Below, piece after piece: positions 33,160 through 45,303 of a DNA stretch of 64,000 nt (position 1 is the stretch's first letter; the number at the start of each line of letters is the position of its first letter). The position numbers were made by a program, and so were the translations under genes. Origin of the DNA: Naganishia liquefaciens. Lineage: Eukaryota > Basidiomycota > Tremellomycetes > Filobasidiales > Filobasidiaceae. The stretch spans positions 1 to 64,000 of the forward strand of contig BLZA01000010.1 in assembly GCA_013423385.1 (NCBI GenBank). Direction: 5' to 3'. Under the pieces are notes generated by a model, which searched no databases, had not been told where the DNA came from, and worked only from the letters and a program-made list of their open reading frames with translations.

Positions 33160-33821
33160 ATGTCTGACCTCCCTCGATACGAACTCGTTCCCTCCCACGA
33201 CGTCGACACCAAGCAAGCCAACGGTGCCAGGCCCAGTGACGAAGAGTCTGGATGGCTTTCTCAAGCCGGCGCATCTTCTTCGTCAACCGCGGCTTCGTCC
33301 AGGATTTGCTACTCTTTCAAGCCCGAGTATCCTGTCCCCGGAAAAGAGGAGGATGTCGTCGGATTGCGAGGCGCGAACAAGCAGGTACGTCGCTTGTGCA
33401 TAATCCCTTTGTTCCCTATCTTACCTTTGCCTACTGTTGCACTCTTCTAGCACACCATCGCCATCGTCAAACGAGCTTTCCCAACGCTTCAGCAATACGC
33501 GGATGACCGAATCGAGTTCCTCTTGCCATCCGCTGATTCCGAAGCGGTGAACAAGGACACCAAATGGTTCAGGATGCTGGATGAGGCCTGGGCCGGACTC
33601 GACTCACACCCGCCTGCTGTTATGAGGGTACAGGTCGCTGCTGATGCAGCTGATCTTGTCAAGCGTGAGTCTATTCATGCCTCGCTGTTGCGTTTTTCCG
33701 ACCATTATCCTTCCGTTGAACAGGGGCGCGACGAGGACGGCGAATTCTCCTTTTTGCGTTGTCTCCGTTGATCGTTTACATTCTCGTCATCGCCATCTTT
33801 GTGTTCCTCTCCAGCACGTAA
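33160..33821 (+). CDS. Small tail-anchored protein of unknown function
   Basis: Three exons (33160-33384, 33451-33664, 33724-33821) give 178 residues, and the frame closes exactly. It starts MSDLPRYELVPSHDVDT. A Ser/Ala-rich segment is followed by a folded-looking middle (IAIVKRAFPTLQQYA, FRMLDEAWAGLDS, VMRVQVAADAADL). The last exon encodes RARRGRR and then a single hydrophobic anchor (ILLFALSPLIVYILVIAIFV) at the very C terminus. This is a typical tail anchor, with the bulk of the protein in the cytosol. The family was not recognised. The stop codon lies inside a tandem 18 bp repeat. Confidence 0.7.
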
Positions 33822-33852
33822 TTCTAGTTCTGGGCGTAATTCTAGTTCTGGG
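33817..33852. repeat. Two tandem copies of an 18 bp unit
   Basis: CGTAATTCTAGTTCTGGG occurs at 33817-33834 and 33835-33852. The stop codon of the tail-anchored protein is in the first copy. A weaker relative (TGTAATTCTGGT) follows at about 33875. Confidence 0.9.
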
Positions 33853-34444
33853 GTATTTCCATCTCGCCACAGGATGTAATTCTGGTAGAACCGACGCCGT
33901 CTGTCGTGCGACATCTGACACTGTAGCAAAACATACATACACGATTGTATCCATTCTTTGACCGTTGTACTTTCATACCCATCCTTTTTATATATGGCTG
34001 GAAGTAGTAGCAATGGCGATCCCGAGGAGGGATGAGCGACCTTACCCAAAAGCGTTGCGTATTGAAAAGCATTGCGGTACATCAATGTTGACACCGGGCC
34101 AAGTGTTCGATAAGCGTTCGAGCAGAAAATCATATCTCGATGGCGATATCCTTGATATCATGCAATCCACCATCCCTTGACCTCTCCCGCCAAGCCCGGT
34201 GTGGCGAGAATGAGCTTGCCGCCATTGGCCGCGGACTCGGAGACCGAAAGCCGGAGCATGCGAGCGGGCGGGCGGGCGGATCCAAAAAGTAAACAAACCG
34301 CGTCCCATGCCCTCGTCTCGTCTCGTTCCACCGGATTTTTCAACCCCGGACGACGAGATTGTCACCGCCGCTATATCATTGAACAGCAAACATTTCGCCG
34401 TCTCTGCCCTGATCACTTTGGACCATCTCTCAACTCACGCAACA
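33822..34444. other. Intergenic region upstream of cytochrome b5
   Basis: 623 bp including the 18 bp repeat. A short GCGGGCGGGCGGGCGG run at about 34263-34278 lies 170 bp upstream of the cytochrome b5 start and may be part of its promoter. No gene seen. Confidence 0.5.
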
Positions 34445-35547
34445 ATGCCCGACGTCCCTGTTTCGCCCACCGCACCTGGCGCGTCCGCCTCGTCCACCAA
34501 GACGTTTACGATCGCCGACCTGAAGGAGAACGGAACGAGGGAAAAGTTTTACATGCTGCTGCATGACAAGGGTGAGTCGCTGTTCTGGTCGGAAAAGCAG
34601 ATGTCGGAACGACTGGGCGCTGCTCGTGGTTCACAAATGGCCCATTGAGACGTGGTAAAGTGTCTGGAAATCGAACGGCGACGGCCCCACGTCGAAGGAA
34701 TAGGCACCGGATGCGATTTCGCAGGGCAGACCGGGGACGAGAGATCCGGAAGTGACTATAGCAGACCGCAAGACAGCCATCATCCACGATCTCATGAATC
34801 GAAAATACCGGCCGCGACAAACCCTCAAAATCAGACTATCTTTTCAGGCTTGCCCCGGGAAAGCGCCTCGATCTGGCGGATTCTCAGACGAATGAAGTTC
34901 GTAACGGCGTTGCTGGCTGACGAGAGGAAATCACAGCTCGCGCGAACGCTTGCTGGATAGCTGGCGATTGTCTGATGAGGTCCTTGAAATGCTCTTGGAG
35001 TTCTACCGCATTCCGGCACTCTTGCTAACTGGACTTTTCCGCTTGTGGTCAGTCTATGACGTGACAAAATTCCTCGACGACGTAAGTCTTGTATCCAGAC
35101 ATTGAATTATCTTTCCTGACAAACCCACGCCTTTCCTTTGATCTTTAGCACCCCGGAGGAGACGAAGTCATGCTGGAAGAGGCTGGCCGGGACGCCACCG
35201 AGGCGTTCGAGGATGTCGGACACTCGGACGAGGCTCGTGAGCTACTCGGACCGATGTTCCTCGGTGACTTTGTCGGAGAGGTATATGTCGAAACCTCGTA
35301 TACACGTTTTATCATTTCGTTGACGACATTGACACGCCCGTAATGACAGAAAAAGGAAAAGAAGAGCGTGTCGGGCAAGTCTGGCGCCGCTGTTGCCGAC
35401 AAGGCCGCTTCGGCCGGTGGAAGGTGTGTTCCAAGCGCGTGCAGGAATCATCTTTGTGCTGACACCTCCGTTTTCCTCAGCCTCGCCTACTTCTTGCCCC
35501 TTGCGCTGCTTGGCGCCTACCTGGCTTGGAGATTCTACCTCGCTTAG
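34445..35547 (+). CDS. Cytochrome b5 (membrane-anchored)
   Basis: Five exons (34445-34571, 35053-35081, 35149-35280, 35350-35423, 35481-35547) give 142 residues. The heme-binding domain shows [26 protein letters not shown] split across exons 1-3 (axial His in HPGG) and the second axial His in DVGHSDEA. A charged linker ([11 protein letters not shown]) and a C-terminal anchor ([21 protein letters not shown]) follow. This is the usual ER-anchored electron donor to desaturases, hydroxylases and sterol enzymes. Intron 1 is about 480 nt, far longer than all the others in the gene. Confidence 0.92.
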
Positions 35548-35884
35548 AGATCTGGAGATAACGCATGCATGGCGCAGAGACCGCGAACGAGCGAACGATG
35601 TGCGCGCGCGCGCGCGCCGCCTTGTCGTGGTCGACTGTTTGCCGAGAACGGTGTAAAGACTGGGAGGCCAGTCGGTGTTGTAGCGTTAGACAAGGAGACG
35701 CGATTAGAGATCGTCGCTGCGGACATTGGCGGCCCGTGTCCGTCGATCGACGCTGCATGTTTCACCTTGGCCCGTTTGATTTCGTCAACGGGCGGCCATC
35801 TTGAGCACACGCCATGTTGCTTGGAGCTTGTGCAGTATTCCACACACCCATTCCCATCCACCCTTCGGACGATCACTTTGCACC
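35548..35884. other. Intergenic region
   Basis: 337 bp between cytochrome b5 and RRP4. It contains a (GC)n run at about 35603-35618. No gene seen. Confidence 0.5.
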
Positions 35885-37232
35885 ATGCTTCAGGTCAAAT
35901 CCGTGCTACCCATGCCGCTCTTCCATAGCGCGGAAGCGTCCACATCGTACGCCAAAACCCGACATCATCCCGATGTGCAGGAGGATGTCGATATGGAAGA
36001 GGCAGAGAATGCGCAATACAACTATGGAGAACTCGATCCGGAAGAGTCGGGACGTCTGGAGCGGCATATCACAACGCCGGGCGAGGTCGTCACGAGCGCC
36101 AAGGAATTCATGCGTGGACACGGGACACTGTTGGACGAGTCTGGCGAGAATGTCGTAGCAACAGTAGCGGGAACAGTGGAGCGTGTGAACAAGCTCGTCA
36201 GTGTCAAGAGCATAAAGTCGAGGTGAGTTTGCGATGTCGCGAATGCGAGCAAATACCGACTTTTTCCCAGATATAACCCGGAAAAGGGTGATTTGGTCGT
36301 CGGCCGCATCACAGAGGTCAGTTAAGTCACAAGGCCGCTTGAATATTGGCTGAGATGTCTCCCCTGCAGGTGCAAGCGAGCAGATGGAAAGTAGACGCAA
36401 ATGCAAGGCAGGAAGCCATGCTTCAACTAAGTTCGGTCAACTTGCCCGGAGGTGTGCAGGTGAGCACAATACGCAGCGCTCCGTCACCGCAACTGAGAAT
36501 ATCTTTTAGCGGAGAAAAGTCGAGAGTGATGCGCTCAAGATGAGAGAGTTCTTGGCAGAGGGAGATGTGGGTGCAGCGCGATATGCGGCGGCCCAAGATT
36601 CTGACATTCTGCATTGCAGTTGCTTGTAGCCGAAGTGCAGAGCACAGAGGGAATGATTCAACTACATACGAGATCACTCAAGTATGGCAAAGTACGCACA
36701 ACAATCTCCCTTGCTGCTTAATCACTGAATTTGCTGTCCAGCTGCGGAATGGCCAACTCGTGACAGTACCAGCCTCGTTGATTCGCCGTTTGAAATCACA
36801 CTTCTACACGCTACCACCGCCTTGCGGGCCGCAAGGGGTCGATGTCATTCTAGGCGTCAACGGTTACATTTGGGTTTGCCTCGGTTCGGGCGACAAGACG
36901 GCTGAGCACAATGCCAATTCAGATGGATTCGAGAACGAGTTGGTGTACAGCGATAAGAACGATGTAAGCATCATGACAACCTTTTGCTTTCCAGACCACT
37001 CACGAACCTTATAAAGGATATCACGCCAGCATCGCGGCAAGCCATCGCCCGAGTTTGTGCACTCATTCAGATCTTTGCACGTTATTCCATTCCGCTGACG
37101 GAGGCCCTGCTTATGGCCGGACACGAGTGGTGCAGGCGGAACAATCTGGAAGAACGTGGTGTCGTTTTATCGCGTCAGCTAGAAAAGCAGCTATTGGCGG
37201 ATGTTGTAGGTATAGAGGACACCGACGAGTAG
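35885..37232 (+). CDS. RRP4: Exosome complex subunit RRP4 (S1/KH RNA-binding)
   Basis: Starts MLQVKSVLPMPLF at 35885 and ends VVGIEDTDE at 37232, with about seven short introns. Signatures: an N-terminal TPGEVVTSAKEFMRGHGT region, the S1 domain (KSRYNPEKGDLVVGRITEV, then WKVDANARQEAMLQLSSVNL), and a KH-like C-terminal part (LVTVPASLIRRLKSHFYTLP, VDVILGVNGYIWVCLG, QAIARVCALIQIFARYSIPL). RRP4 is one of the three cap subunits of the nuclear and cytoplasmic RNA exosome. Length fits a fungal RRP4. Confident from the ordered S1/KH signatures. Confidence 0.92.
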
Positions 37233-37699
37233 GAACGGCAAGGAATATGAAATGCTCTTCCGCTTTGGCCATCCGCCCTGACTGGAATTCGTCTGTTGTG
37301 CAAGCGGAACTTCAATGTGAGGACGCACTTCAGTGAAGCATCCACACAGTCTGGAAGGAAGTCTAGTTATCGAGTCTGCTACTGCGACTACCGACCCGTG
37401 GCATCGTCTTCCGTTCAGCTTGACACTGTCATGAGTCCCGGAAAACTATGTCACTCGAAACGCCTCGGGCCACTTCCTGCCAACACATCGGTCTTCTATA
37501 GTCAAACAGGTAATCCATGGCTGGCCCTTGGGGGCAAGACGCGCCGCGTGCAGCGATGCCGTTCCAGCGTATAGGTCATCGCCCGGCGAGCAGTCTCAGT
37601 ACGGATTTTCTGAACGATTGGATGTCTTCCGGACCAAGGATAATGCGACATTGCGCAGAGAACATGGCCAATGCATCGTCATCTCCATCCCTTCTGAAA
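37233..37699. other. Intergenic region
   Basis: 467 bp between the RRP4 stop (plus) and the stop of the next minus-strand frame. No gene seen. Confidence 0.5.
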
Positions 37700-38002
37700 T
37701 CAGACAGGTTGACGCCCCCCTGTATACCGCGCCAGTCTGCGCTCAAACTCTTCATCCTCCTCCTTTGCAAGCCTCTTATCCTGCTGACGTCTGGCTTGAA
37801 TGACCCGCCTGGATCGCATAAAGCTGTTCCCCTCGCCCTTCTTGTTGGACTTGCAATATGAAAAGTCTTCTGTGAGCTGGCAGAACGATAGATGTCTGTC
37901 AGTTTGTCGTACATGGGCAATATGTCCAGGACGCACAATGCAGCTGAGCGATCCGACGACCAATCCGGCGTACACGACCCCCTTTCCGATCTTGTAAAGC
38001 AT
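37700..38002 (-). CDS. Small single-pass membrane protein, hypothetical
   Basis: Begins MLYKIGKGVVYAGLVVGSLS, a basic, hydrophobic N terminus that could be a membrane anchor or mitochondrial inner-membrane segment. It ends with a charged helix (RRQQDKRLAKEEDEEFERRL). A 60-nt stretch with GTGCGT donor, CTGAC branch and CAG acceptor lies inside the frame and is divisible by three. The product is therefore 100 residues unspliced or 80 spliced. It resembles small mitochondrial assembly factors in layout only; no family assigned. Confidence 0.4.
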   Translation of the reverse strand: MLYKIGKGVVYAGLVVGSLSCIVRPGHIAHVRQTDRHLSFCQLTEDFSYCKSNKKGEGNSFMRSRRVIQARRQQDKRLAKEEDEEFERRLARYTGGRQPV

Positions 38003-38079
38003 GCTGCGACGAGGTCGAGAGGTCGAGAACGATAGGAGAGCCCGTTAGCACACGGTGTCAACTCGCCAATAGCAAAGTC

Positions 38080-40963
38080 ACGGCAAAGAGCTTACAGATT
38101 ATCCGCAAAGAGTGACTGGCTTCCTGTAGAGACGGCTACACTACATGACGAGGAAGCGAATCAGCATTGAAAAAGCGCCTTGCAACGTCATCGAAAAAAC
38201 TCACTGTACCAATGTTAGCCCAACGCTGATGCTGCTCAGTCTTGGTCCAATCAGCGAGATCACTGGCAGCATTTGGCCAAAATATCTCTGATTGAGCCAT
38301 GAGACGAGCATGATGGAGAAGCACATTCCCACTTCAAAGGTCGCGAGACTCTATTCTCAGATAAAGTGAAAGGCTGGCAACATGTTGCGACTTACTCAAG
38401 AATACCCTATTGAGACCAGCAATTGCGGTACTTTTGAGAAGCGACTTCAGCCTGTTTTCATTTACGCTTTCCACTTGCCTCACCTGTATCGCACGGTAGT
38501 GTCATGGCTCTTTACCGAAATGAACGCCACCGGAACAGAGCTATAATGAAAATGACTGCATTCACTCAGCAACAATGGCGTCTGCCACTCATTCCACCAG
38601 TGTCCTGAGCCTGTCGCTGCGGCTACCCAATCCGTCATCTGCTCTTGCATCTGTGACCGGTATCGCCATCGGGCAGTAGTCGACAGTTCGCTGATGAACG
38701 AGCCAAACTGCACAATGAACAGCAAGAATGCACAGACGATGCAGCTCAAGCGACGGATGTCGAGGAAGTATTCTATCCAGATATTGTTGGCTTTCTCATC
38801 TTTCAAGCTGCTTCGATGCCATGGAAAGCCTCTCCAGAGAGTATGCGATGCGTGTGTGCAGTTTCTGCCTCTGTTGCAGGGGTCACATCTGGATCGAGGT
38901 TTTCCCACTAACCCACCGCCTTTGGGAAAATGAGGATAGCGACTCATCCAGCCAAGTCTTTGGTCTAACCGCCTCCGCAATTTGCTTGGATGATTCCGTT
39001 TCGCCTTTCTGGACAGCTTTAGGGGAGGATGATCGGGGCAGCCCTTCTCGTTTGCTTTCTTGATGCAGTCTTCCGTGCAGTCGCCCATCATCGCTTTCAT
39101 TTTCTCCAGTTTGGCCTCATCCTCAGGGCTGATTTGCCATCTTGAAACCCCACGAAGGCAACGACTAGAATCGCCTTCCATAATGCTCTGCTGTAGCTTG
39201 AGCAAGTATCTGCCGACCAGGGGCAACCACAAGGGACCTCGGAAAGTACCGATGCCAGTCCGCAAAGCTGCATGCCGATCGCCCCGCTTGATATCCTTGA
39301 TACTTGGGCCGCGAAAGTTGGAGAGGAGGTAATAGTCGAGTATGTTCAGGCTTGCCACTCCGAAAAAGACCCAGGAGGCGATATTGCATGCCATCACCCA
39401 TCTGGAAGCGCAGCAGGTCAGCGGGGAACGGGTCAAGGAGCGACCTGACATTTCCACGCACCCTCGGGACCAGAACAGAATGGATCTTGACATTGTCGCA
39501 GAGAATAGGCTAGAAACGCAAAAGAGTAAGACCAGAGCGTAGCGAACGATCTGTACGCCAACGTAGACTCACTAGAACGACGTCCACGCTGCGCCAGTCT
39601 TGTTCTGCTGCGGCCCCAGAATTCCAAACCGCACGTCACATAATTCATCGATGATCAACCATAATGAGATGGCACCTGGAAAGCGCGGTGTTTCAGCATC
39701 CCTGTCAGAGCAAGGCTTCCATCTTACAGATTCCAATATGATAGATGAAGAAGAATACAAGAGGCACTTCAGCGGATATACAGACTCGTCAGTAGATCAG
39801 TATCTTCCTCACTTTGCTCACGTACCTCTGTTACCCCCTTGTGCAGGGATATTAGTGACTGGAAAGTACGAGCAAGACTGATCGGCGCCAAAAAAAGATG
39901 GACGAACATCTGTGAATCTCGGATCGCCATTCGACCATGGTCTCAGCTCGTTCTCGATGTACGACTGGACTTCGGGTCTCCTGATGTTGTGCGACTGTCC
40001 TCGCCTGGATTAATTCTCGTGTAGAGGATGAGGGAAAGCGGACTTGCCATGATGATAATGTTCAACATAATATAGAAGACGGCGGCAAAGCAGGACCATA
40101 GCTGGGAACGCCACAGAAAGCCGACGCATCTCTTGAGCAGACGTGCGGATCTTGTTTTCCAAGATGCGTTCCGCCGTTCACCCGAGTGGTCCTCGTGCCA
40201 GTTCTCGTTTGACAACGTCGAATGTAGGCTATGCTCCAGGTAGGCGGCTAGCAAGAATGCAGGAACCGCAATCGCCGCCCTTTGCGTACATGGGCATCAG
40301 CTTTGATCCTTCCCCCTTGTAAATCGACCTACAGCCAGAAACCGAGACTGAACATGGCATCCACGATAAAGACCCAAAGCATGCCGACAGCCGCTTGTGT
40401 CGCAAAAACGCCCGTCATGGTATACAGCAGAATGGACCGGAACTTGTGGTATCTGACGGGTTCTGCCCTTGACGATCTTTTCGACCAAGTCAACAGGGCC
40501 CCGCTGATAACAGTCGCCAGGATGATCTCTGCAAGAAAGGGAGATGATTGTTAGCCGCGAGACTAGCAAGGATTCCATTCGATTACCGATAAGGTAGAGG
40601 ATGAGAAGGGTAGCGGGCACTGCAGCTGCTGCCTCGTGGTCGGGCGACATTCGTTCCGCCGGTACTTCACTGTAGTAGGCCACTTGACATGACGATCTGT
40701 CATAGTCCACAGAGTGAGCTGGTGTCCCAAAAGATGTCCGCTGCCATTTACCCATTACAAAACCCCCGACCTCCCAGTTTGAAATCTCCGGCCTCGATAT
40801 AGGACCAATGTTCGCCGTCACTTGCCCATGTAACAAAGATGAAGACGGTGCCTATCACCTGGAGGGCATAGCTTGAAACATGGGCAATCCTTTCCCTTTT
40901 CGACAACGCGTCACTGTCGAGGTCGCACTCTGGGGACGGCTTCTCGCCTTGGCTCCTGCTCAT
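38080..40963 (-). CDS. Multi-pass integral membrane protein, unknown family (exon model approximate)
   Basis: Minus-strand exons begin MSRSQGEKPSPECDLDSD at 40963 and continue with VSSYALQVIGTVFIFVTWAS. Many hydrophobic segments follow: ATLLILYLI with EIILATVISGALLTW, GVFATQAAVGMLWVFIVDA, AAVFYIMLNIIIMASPLSLI, MACNIASWVFFGVASLNIL, LSCIVCAFLLFIVQFGSFI and, near 38250, FSIMLVSWLNQRYFGQMLPV. The hydrophilic loops between are long and basic. Short GT-AG introns separate the segments; the exact 3' end (about 38080-38100) and several junctions are uncertain. No transporter or receptor signature is recognised. Two adjacent genes instead of one cannot be excluded. Confidence 0.5.
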
Positions 40964-42548
40964 TCTCGGACTGTGGCCGCAAGAGGAAATCTATCGTTTT
41001 CGCCCCGCCGGGACAAGTTCTCGAGCGGAGCGACTCGATTGGTGAATGGTCTGGCCGTCCACGATGATGTTCGCCTGTTCAAGGAGGTCCCTTTCAGCCA
41101 CAGACTATGAGGCCGGGAGAGTCCCGCTGGAGATGGCTATCGTCGTCCAGTCGATAGTCTTGGATGTTGAGTATCAGTCTCCCGCCGTCACGCGTGGAGC
41201 GCGACTCGCTACGATCTACGTGAGCCAACGTTTGTCGTCTGGCTGTGTCGCGGCAACGATCTCCGTTGACGCCTTGTTCTCGACTTGTCAGCTTCCGAGC
41301 CCGAGGAACTCGGCTCGACTTCCTTTGTGCATTCCTTTCAGCTGACCCTCAACCCTCATATCGGCAGAGCTGGATTGTGCCGTCAAGCCGAAAGTGGTCA
41401 AGACCGCGCGCGACCGAGTGTGCTCTTTCAGGCTGAGATGCGGGATGGAAGCGCCATACGATACCCCGTCTCGCGAGGGATCATCCTTTGAGTCTCGGAC
41501 GGAAAACGCTTCTGATCTCCACGGCCCTCGACGGCAGCATCGACTCGCGATTTGCTAAATTCTCGTCGTGCTCCATGAATACCCCCTGATCTGCATGAAT
41601 CGTCGGCGTCAAGATAGGAGACTCTACGAGAGCTGCCGCCGCAATCGACGTGAGAGCAATGGCATGCAAGTGTACATCTCTGCACGCGGGTGATGCATGG
41701 ATCCTACATATACTCTGCTGTCCCGAGGTCCACCCATGCATGCCATCCCCTCTCCCACGAATTCCCTTTGCCTCCCCGCCCGCCCAAATCGCCGAGCTGA
41801 TGATCGCCGAACCGCCCCGCGCGCGCGCGCACGCGCATCCCGCTGCAATAATCTAATCGCCCCTGATGATGCGATCGGGGGCTTGTTTGCAGGGTTTTTC
41901 CAGCCGAGAGGGGGCTGTACTTCGGAAGCAAAAAGTCGGTCTCGCTCGGGCGCAGCCATTCTTCGATCCATTCTCGAGCTCGCGGCAGTCGGGTCTATCC
42001 AGGACGATTGAGGTGGGACATTCACCTTGTGAGCGTGTGAGCGTTTCAGTGCGACAAAGGAGGACACCAACGGCAGCACATTTGATTCTCTCGCCGCAGA
42101 TTACCCCTTAGTCGAGCAGCACGGCATCTCGGTCTCGAAGAACAAATCGGACGTCAGCCACAAGCGCGCAGCCTCAACCCGTCGTCTCCGTCCTGCCTAT
42201 ACGACGCACATTGGTCGGCGCACTGCACCAGGAGTAGGCATCTTTGACGTATCCTAGGATCCAATCTCGTGTGGGAACCAGCGGCACAGGGACAGAGGGT
42301 GAACCCCGAGGAGGAGCCCTTTGTGAGTTATCCCATCCGCCCTGCCATTTCCTCGGCTGTCGCGGGAAGCGGTTCATCGGCAACCTCGACGCCCCATACT
42401 CTGGCGCCATGAATCTCCCTCGACGCTCATCGCACGCACGCCAACACCACCTTTTCTCGCAGATCTCGCCTCTAGCACCGTCCACTCCGCCATCCACCCC
42501 GTCACACCTCTTTCCCCGCCCGTGCGCCCGTGCCCGCCCGTACCCACC
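40964..42548. other. Divergent intergenic region
   Basis: About 1.6 kb between two outward-facing genes, so it should hold both promoters. It has a CpG-type (CG)n run at about 41817-41835 and pyrimidine-rich DNA near 42480-42540. Open frames here lack splice or family support. Confidence 0.5.
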
Positions 42549-45303
42549 ATGGCCCTCCACAAACGTCAAGAAACACCCTCGAGCGCTCCCGCCGAGACCT
42601 CTGCGCCGGCCGCGTCTACGTCTGCCGCCGAGAGCGCGACGAGTCGGGCCCCGGCGACGAGCAGCAATGCACCTGGTAAGTGATCGCGACGTTTCTTCTC
42701 CCCTTTTTTTGTGGTTCTCGTGTTTCATATTGTTGGGTTGGGACTCTGGGGAGGCGCCCTGTCTGGATGCGAGACTGCGTGCGTTCTGGTTCTGCTGTGG
42801 GGACAAGGATTGATTGGATTGGGTGGGGGGGGGGACGGCATTGGCGATTTTTACGGGATCGCATCAAGGCGCGAGGACGATATCCCGCAAGCAAGCGATA
42901 CCACGGACACCTTGAGCGCCCGCTCCCCCTTGGAGAGGGCGACGTCCATCACACTGTGCGACAACTCGTGTCGGTGTCGGGGGTATGCGGATATCCTCTG
43001 CAATACTCGAATCACCCCGTGCCGCCGTCCCTTCCGGTCCTCTCGGCGCCCACCCATCAACGACCCGTCCCCCCTCCCCTCCCCTCCCCTCCCCCGTCGC
43101 CACCTCTCCGGCCGCCGCTCACCCCCCCGCCCCCGCCCCTGCGAATGGCCGCGTTGGGCAGCCTGCATCCGCCCGCGCGCCTTTTGTTTTCCCGCTTATT
43201 GTCCCGGGCGCACCTCTCCCGCCCCGGGCGAGACACTCTCCTCTCTGCCTGGTGGGTGGGTTGTTGATCATCGACAGTCTCTCCTCGGGGGAGGGCACGG
43301 CCGGCCTCGCCTCGTTCCCCCCACCCCACCGCGGATCCGAGCAAGCATGAGTGGTGTGTAGCGTCTCTTCTTTCGGTGGCGCGGGTTTCGGGCAAGTTGC
43401 CGGTGGAACGGCATCGGGATCGGATCGGGGCGTGAGGGGATGGGTGTGTGTCGTGGGAGTGATGGCGATGGGCAGTGATGGAGACGACGAGGAATGGAGA
43501 GTGGAGATCCTACGGCCGAGATCCGCGTGGTGGTCCCCGGAGGCAAGGACGTTCCCGGCGCGGGAGCAGGGGATTCGCGGCGCAACCCACGCACGGGGGC
43601 ACGCCGTGCGATCTCGCCCTGCCTCGCCGAAACTTTTCAGATCCTCCTGACACACCATGACACCCTTTTCGCGACAGCGCGCTAACCTCGCTTCCCCCCC
43701 CCCTATAGCCTCCACCAGCGCCGCTCCCACAACAGAGCCCGCTTCGACCCCGGCCTCTTCCAGCCAGGCCGCGAGCACGAGCCAGCCCGCTTCGCAACCC
43801 GCCACGACCTCGCAGCCCGTCGTGACGACGCCCGTCACCACGCAAGATGTCACCTCGCAGCGTCAAACGACCATTGTCTCGACCGCGCCGCAGAGCACCG
43901 TCGTCGTCACTCAACCCAACACACAGCCCGTGACGACCGAGCCGGGCACCACGGCTCTGCCCGAGTCGACGACGACGACGACGCCGCAGAGTACCCAGAT
44001 CGTGACCGTCTCGGCATCGCAAAGCCAGCAGGCGAGCATTACCCAGCAGTACGTCGCCGCGGCAGTCCAGTCCAGTCTGAGCTAACCTATCGCCGCCCCC
44101 CTCCTCCCCCCCCGTTCGCAGGCAATCCACGGCCGCCCAGAGCACGCGGGTCGTCACGACCGTCGTCACGCCCTCCCAGCCGGGCGGATCCTCGTCGACG
44201 ATCACCACGACCGTGCCCGAAAGCTCCGGCTCCTCGGCCACGTCGACCGTCACCTTGCCCGCCACCGTCTCCCGTACCATCACCTCGGACGCCGCTTCGG
44301 CCATTCGCGTGACCACGACCAACTCGCGCGGCCAAACGGTGACGACCGTGCCCGCGACGCTCACCTCGGAAGTCGTCACCTCGGATGCCAACGGCGTCGT
44401 CTACACCGTCACCCAGATCGTCAAGAACCCGACGGGCAGCCTCAACGACGGATCCGGGAGCAGCGGAGGCGGAAGCACATTCTTCAACAACACGGGCGCC
44501 GTCGTCGGTGTCTTTGTCGTCGTCGGGATCGCCGGGGCCGCTATTCTCCTCGGCGCAGGCTTCCTCTTCTTCCGCCGACGAAGACGACAAAAGCTCGACC
44601 GTGACGTCGCCGCCGCCGCCGCAGCAGCCAACGCCGCCGCCCAGCGCACGCCATTCGACGACGACGAAGACGCATCCGGCGGCCATACCTCGTACACGTC
44701 CACCTCGGGGCCGGCCATGACCCAGTACGGCGGATACTACGCCACGGGACCGGGATCGTACGATTATGAATCCGCCGGTGGGTACGACCCGTACGCCGCC
44801 GCCGCCTCGGGCGCAGCAGGCGCAGCCCTCGGTGCCGGTGCCGTCGGTGCCGGGGCCGGGGCCGCTTCCTCCGACAACCGTCACTCCCTCGTCTCCAACG
44901 CCGGCATCGCAGGTCTCGGCGGCAACGAACGTTTCGCATCCCACCACGCCGCCGAAGCTTCCGGGCCGTACGCCAACGAGTCGCAATACTATCTCGATCC
45001 GCAGGAATACGACTATGACAAGACGCCCGAGAATGAACGATACATGGATGAGCCGCCGTCGCACCACCACGGCATGGGCTATGCCGAGCCGTACATGCCC
45101 CACCATGGGGGCGCTGCCTCGCACCCGCAGCCGCATCAGCAGCATTCGTATGGGCCCGAGGGTGATTTGACGGATGACGAGGTGGATTACAACGGTCGAA
45201 GGGGTCTTCGCGTGAGTGTTCTCCTCTCTTTCGCGCTTTCCTTGTTCCTTGTTCCGGGTATCTGATCCCTTGGCATTAGATTGCAAACCCTTCAGACGAA
45301 TAA
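42549..45303 (+). CDS. Ser/Thr-rich mucin-like single-pass surface protein (Mid2/WSC-sensor-like layout)
   Basis: Four exons (42549-42675, 43709-44048, 44122-45211, 45280-45303) give 526 residues, and the frame closes exactly. About 270 residues of Ser/Thr/Pro/Gln-rich sequence, probably heavily O-mannosylated, precede one membrane helix (GVFVVVGIAGAAILLGAGFLFF) and a stop-transfer RRRRRQK. The cytosolic tail is rich in Tyr, Gly, Ala and His (YGGYYATGPGSYDYES). This layout is seen in fungal wall-stress sensors. The visible start MALHKRQETP has no classical signal peptide; the KRQ suggests a Kex2-like junction, so an upstream leader exon may be missing. The first intron is over 1 kb. Confidence 0.7.

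Noticed and set aside
35603-35622. (GC)n runs here and near 41820 and 45405 as possible regulatory Z-DNA or CRISPR-like repeats
   Set aside because: Simple dinucleotide runs in intergenic DNA; there is no repeat-spacer structure anywhere in the window.
41624-42079. 151-codon minus-strand frame in GC-rich intergenic DNA
   Set aside because: Arg/Ala-rich composition from CpG runs; no start context, splice sites or family match.
44087-45286. 399-codon minus-strand frame opposite the mucin-like gene
   Set aside because: Gly/Arg/Val-rich antisense of a repetitive Ser/Thr coding region; a typical shadow.
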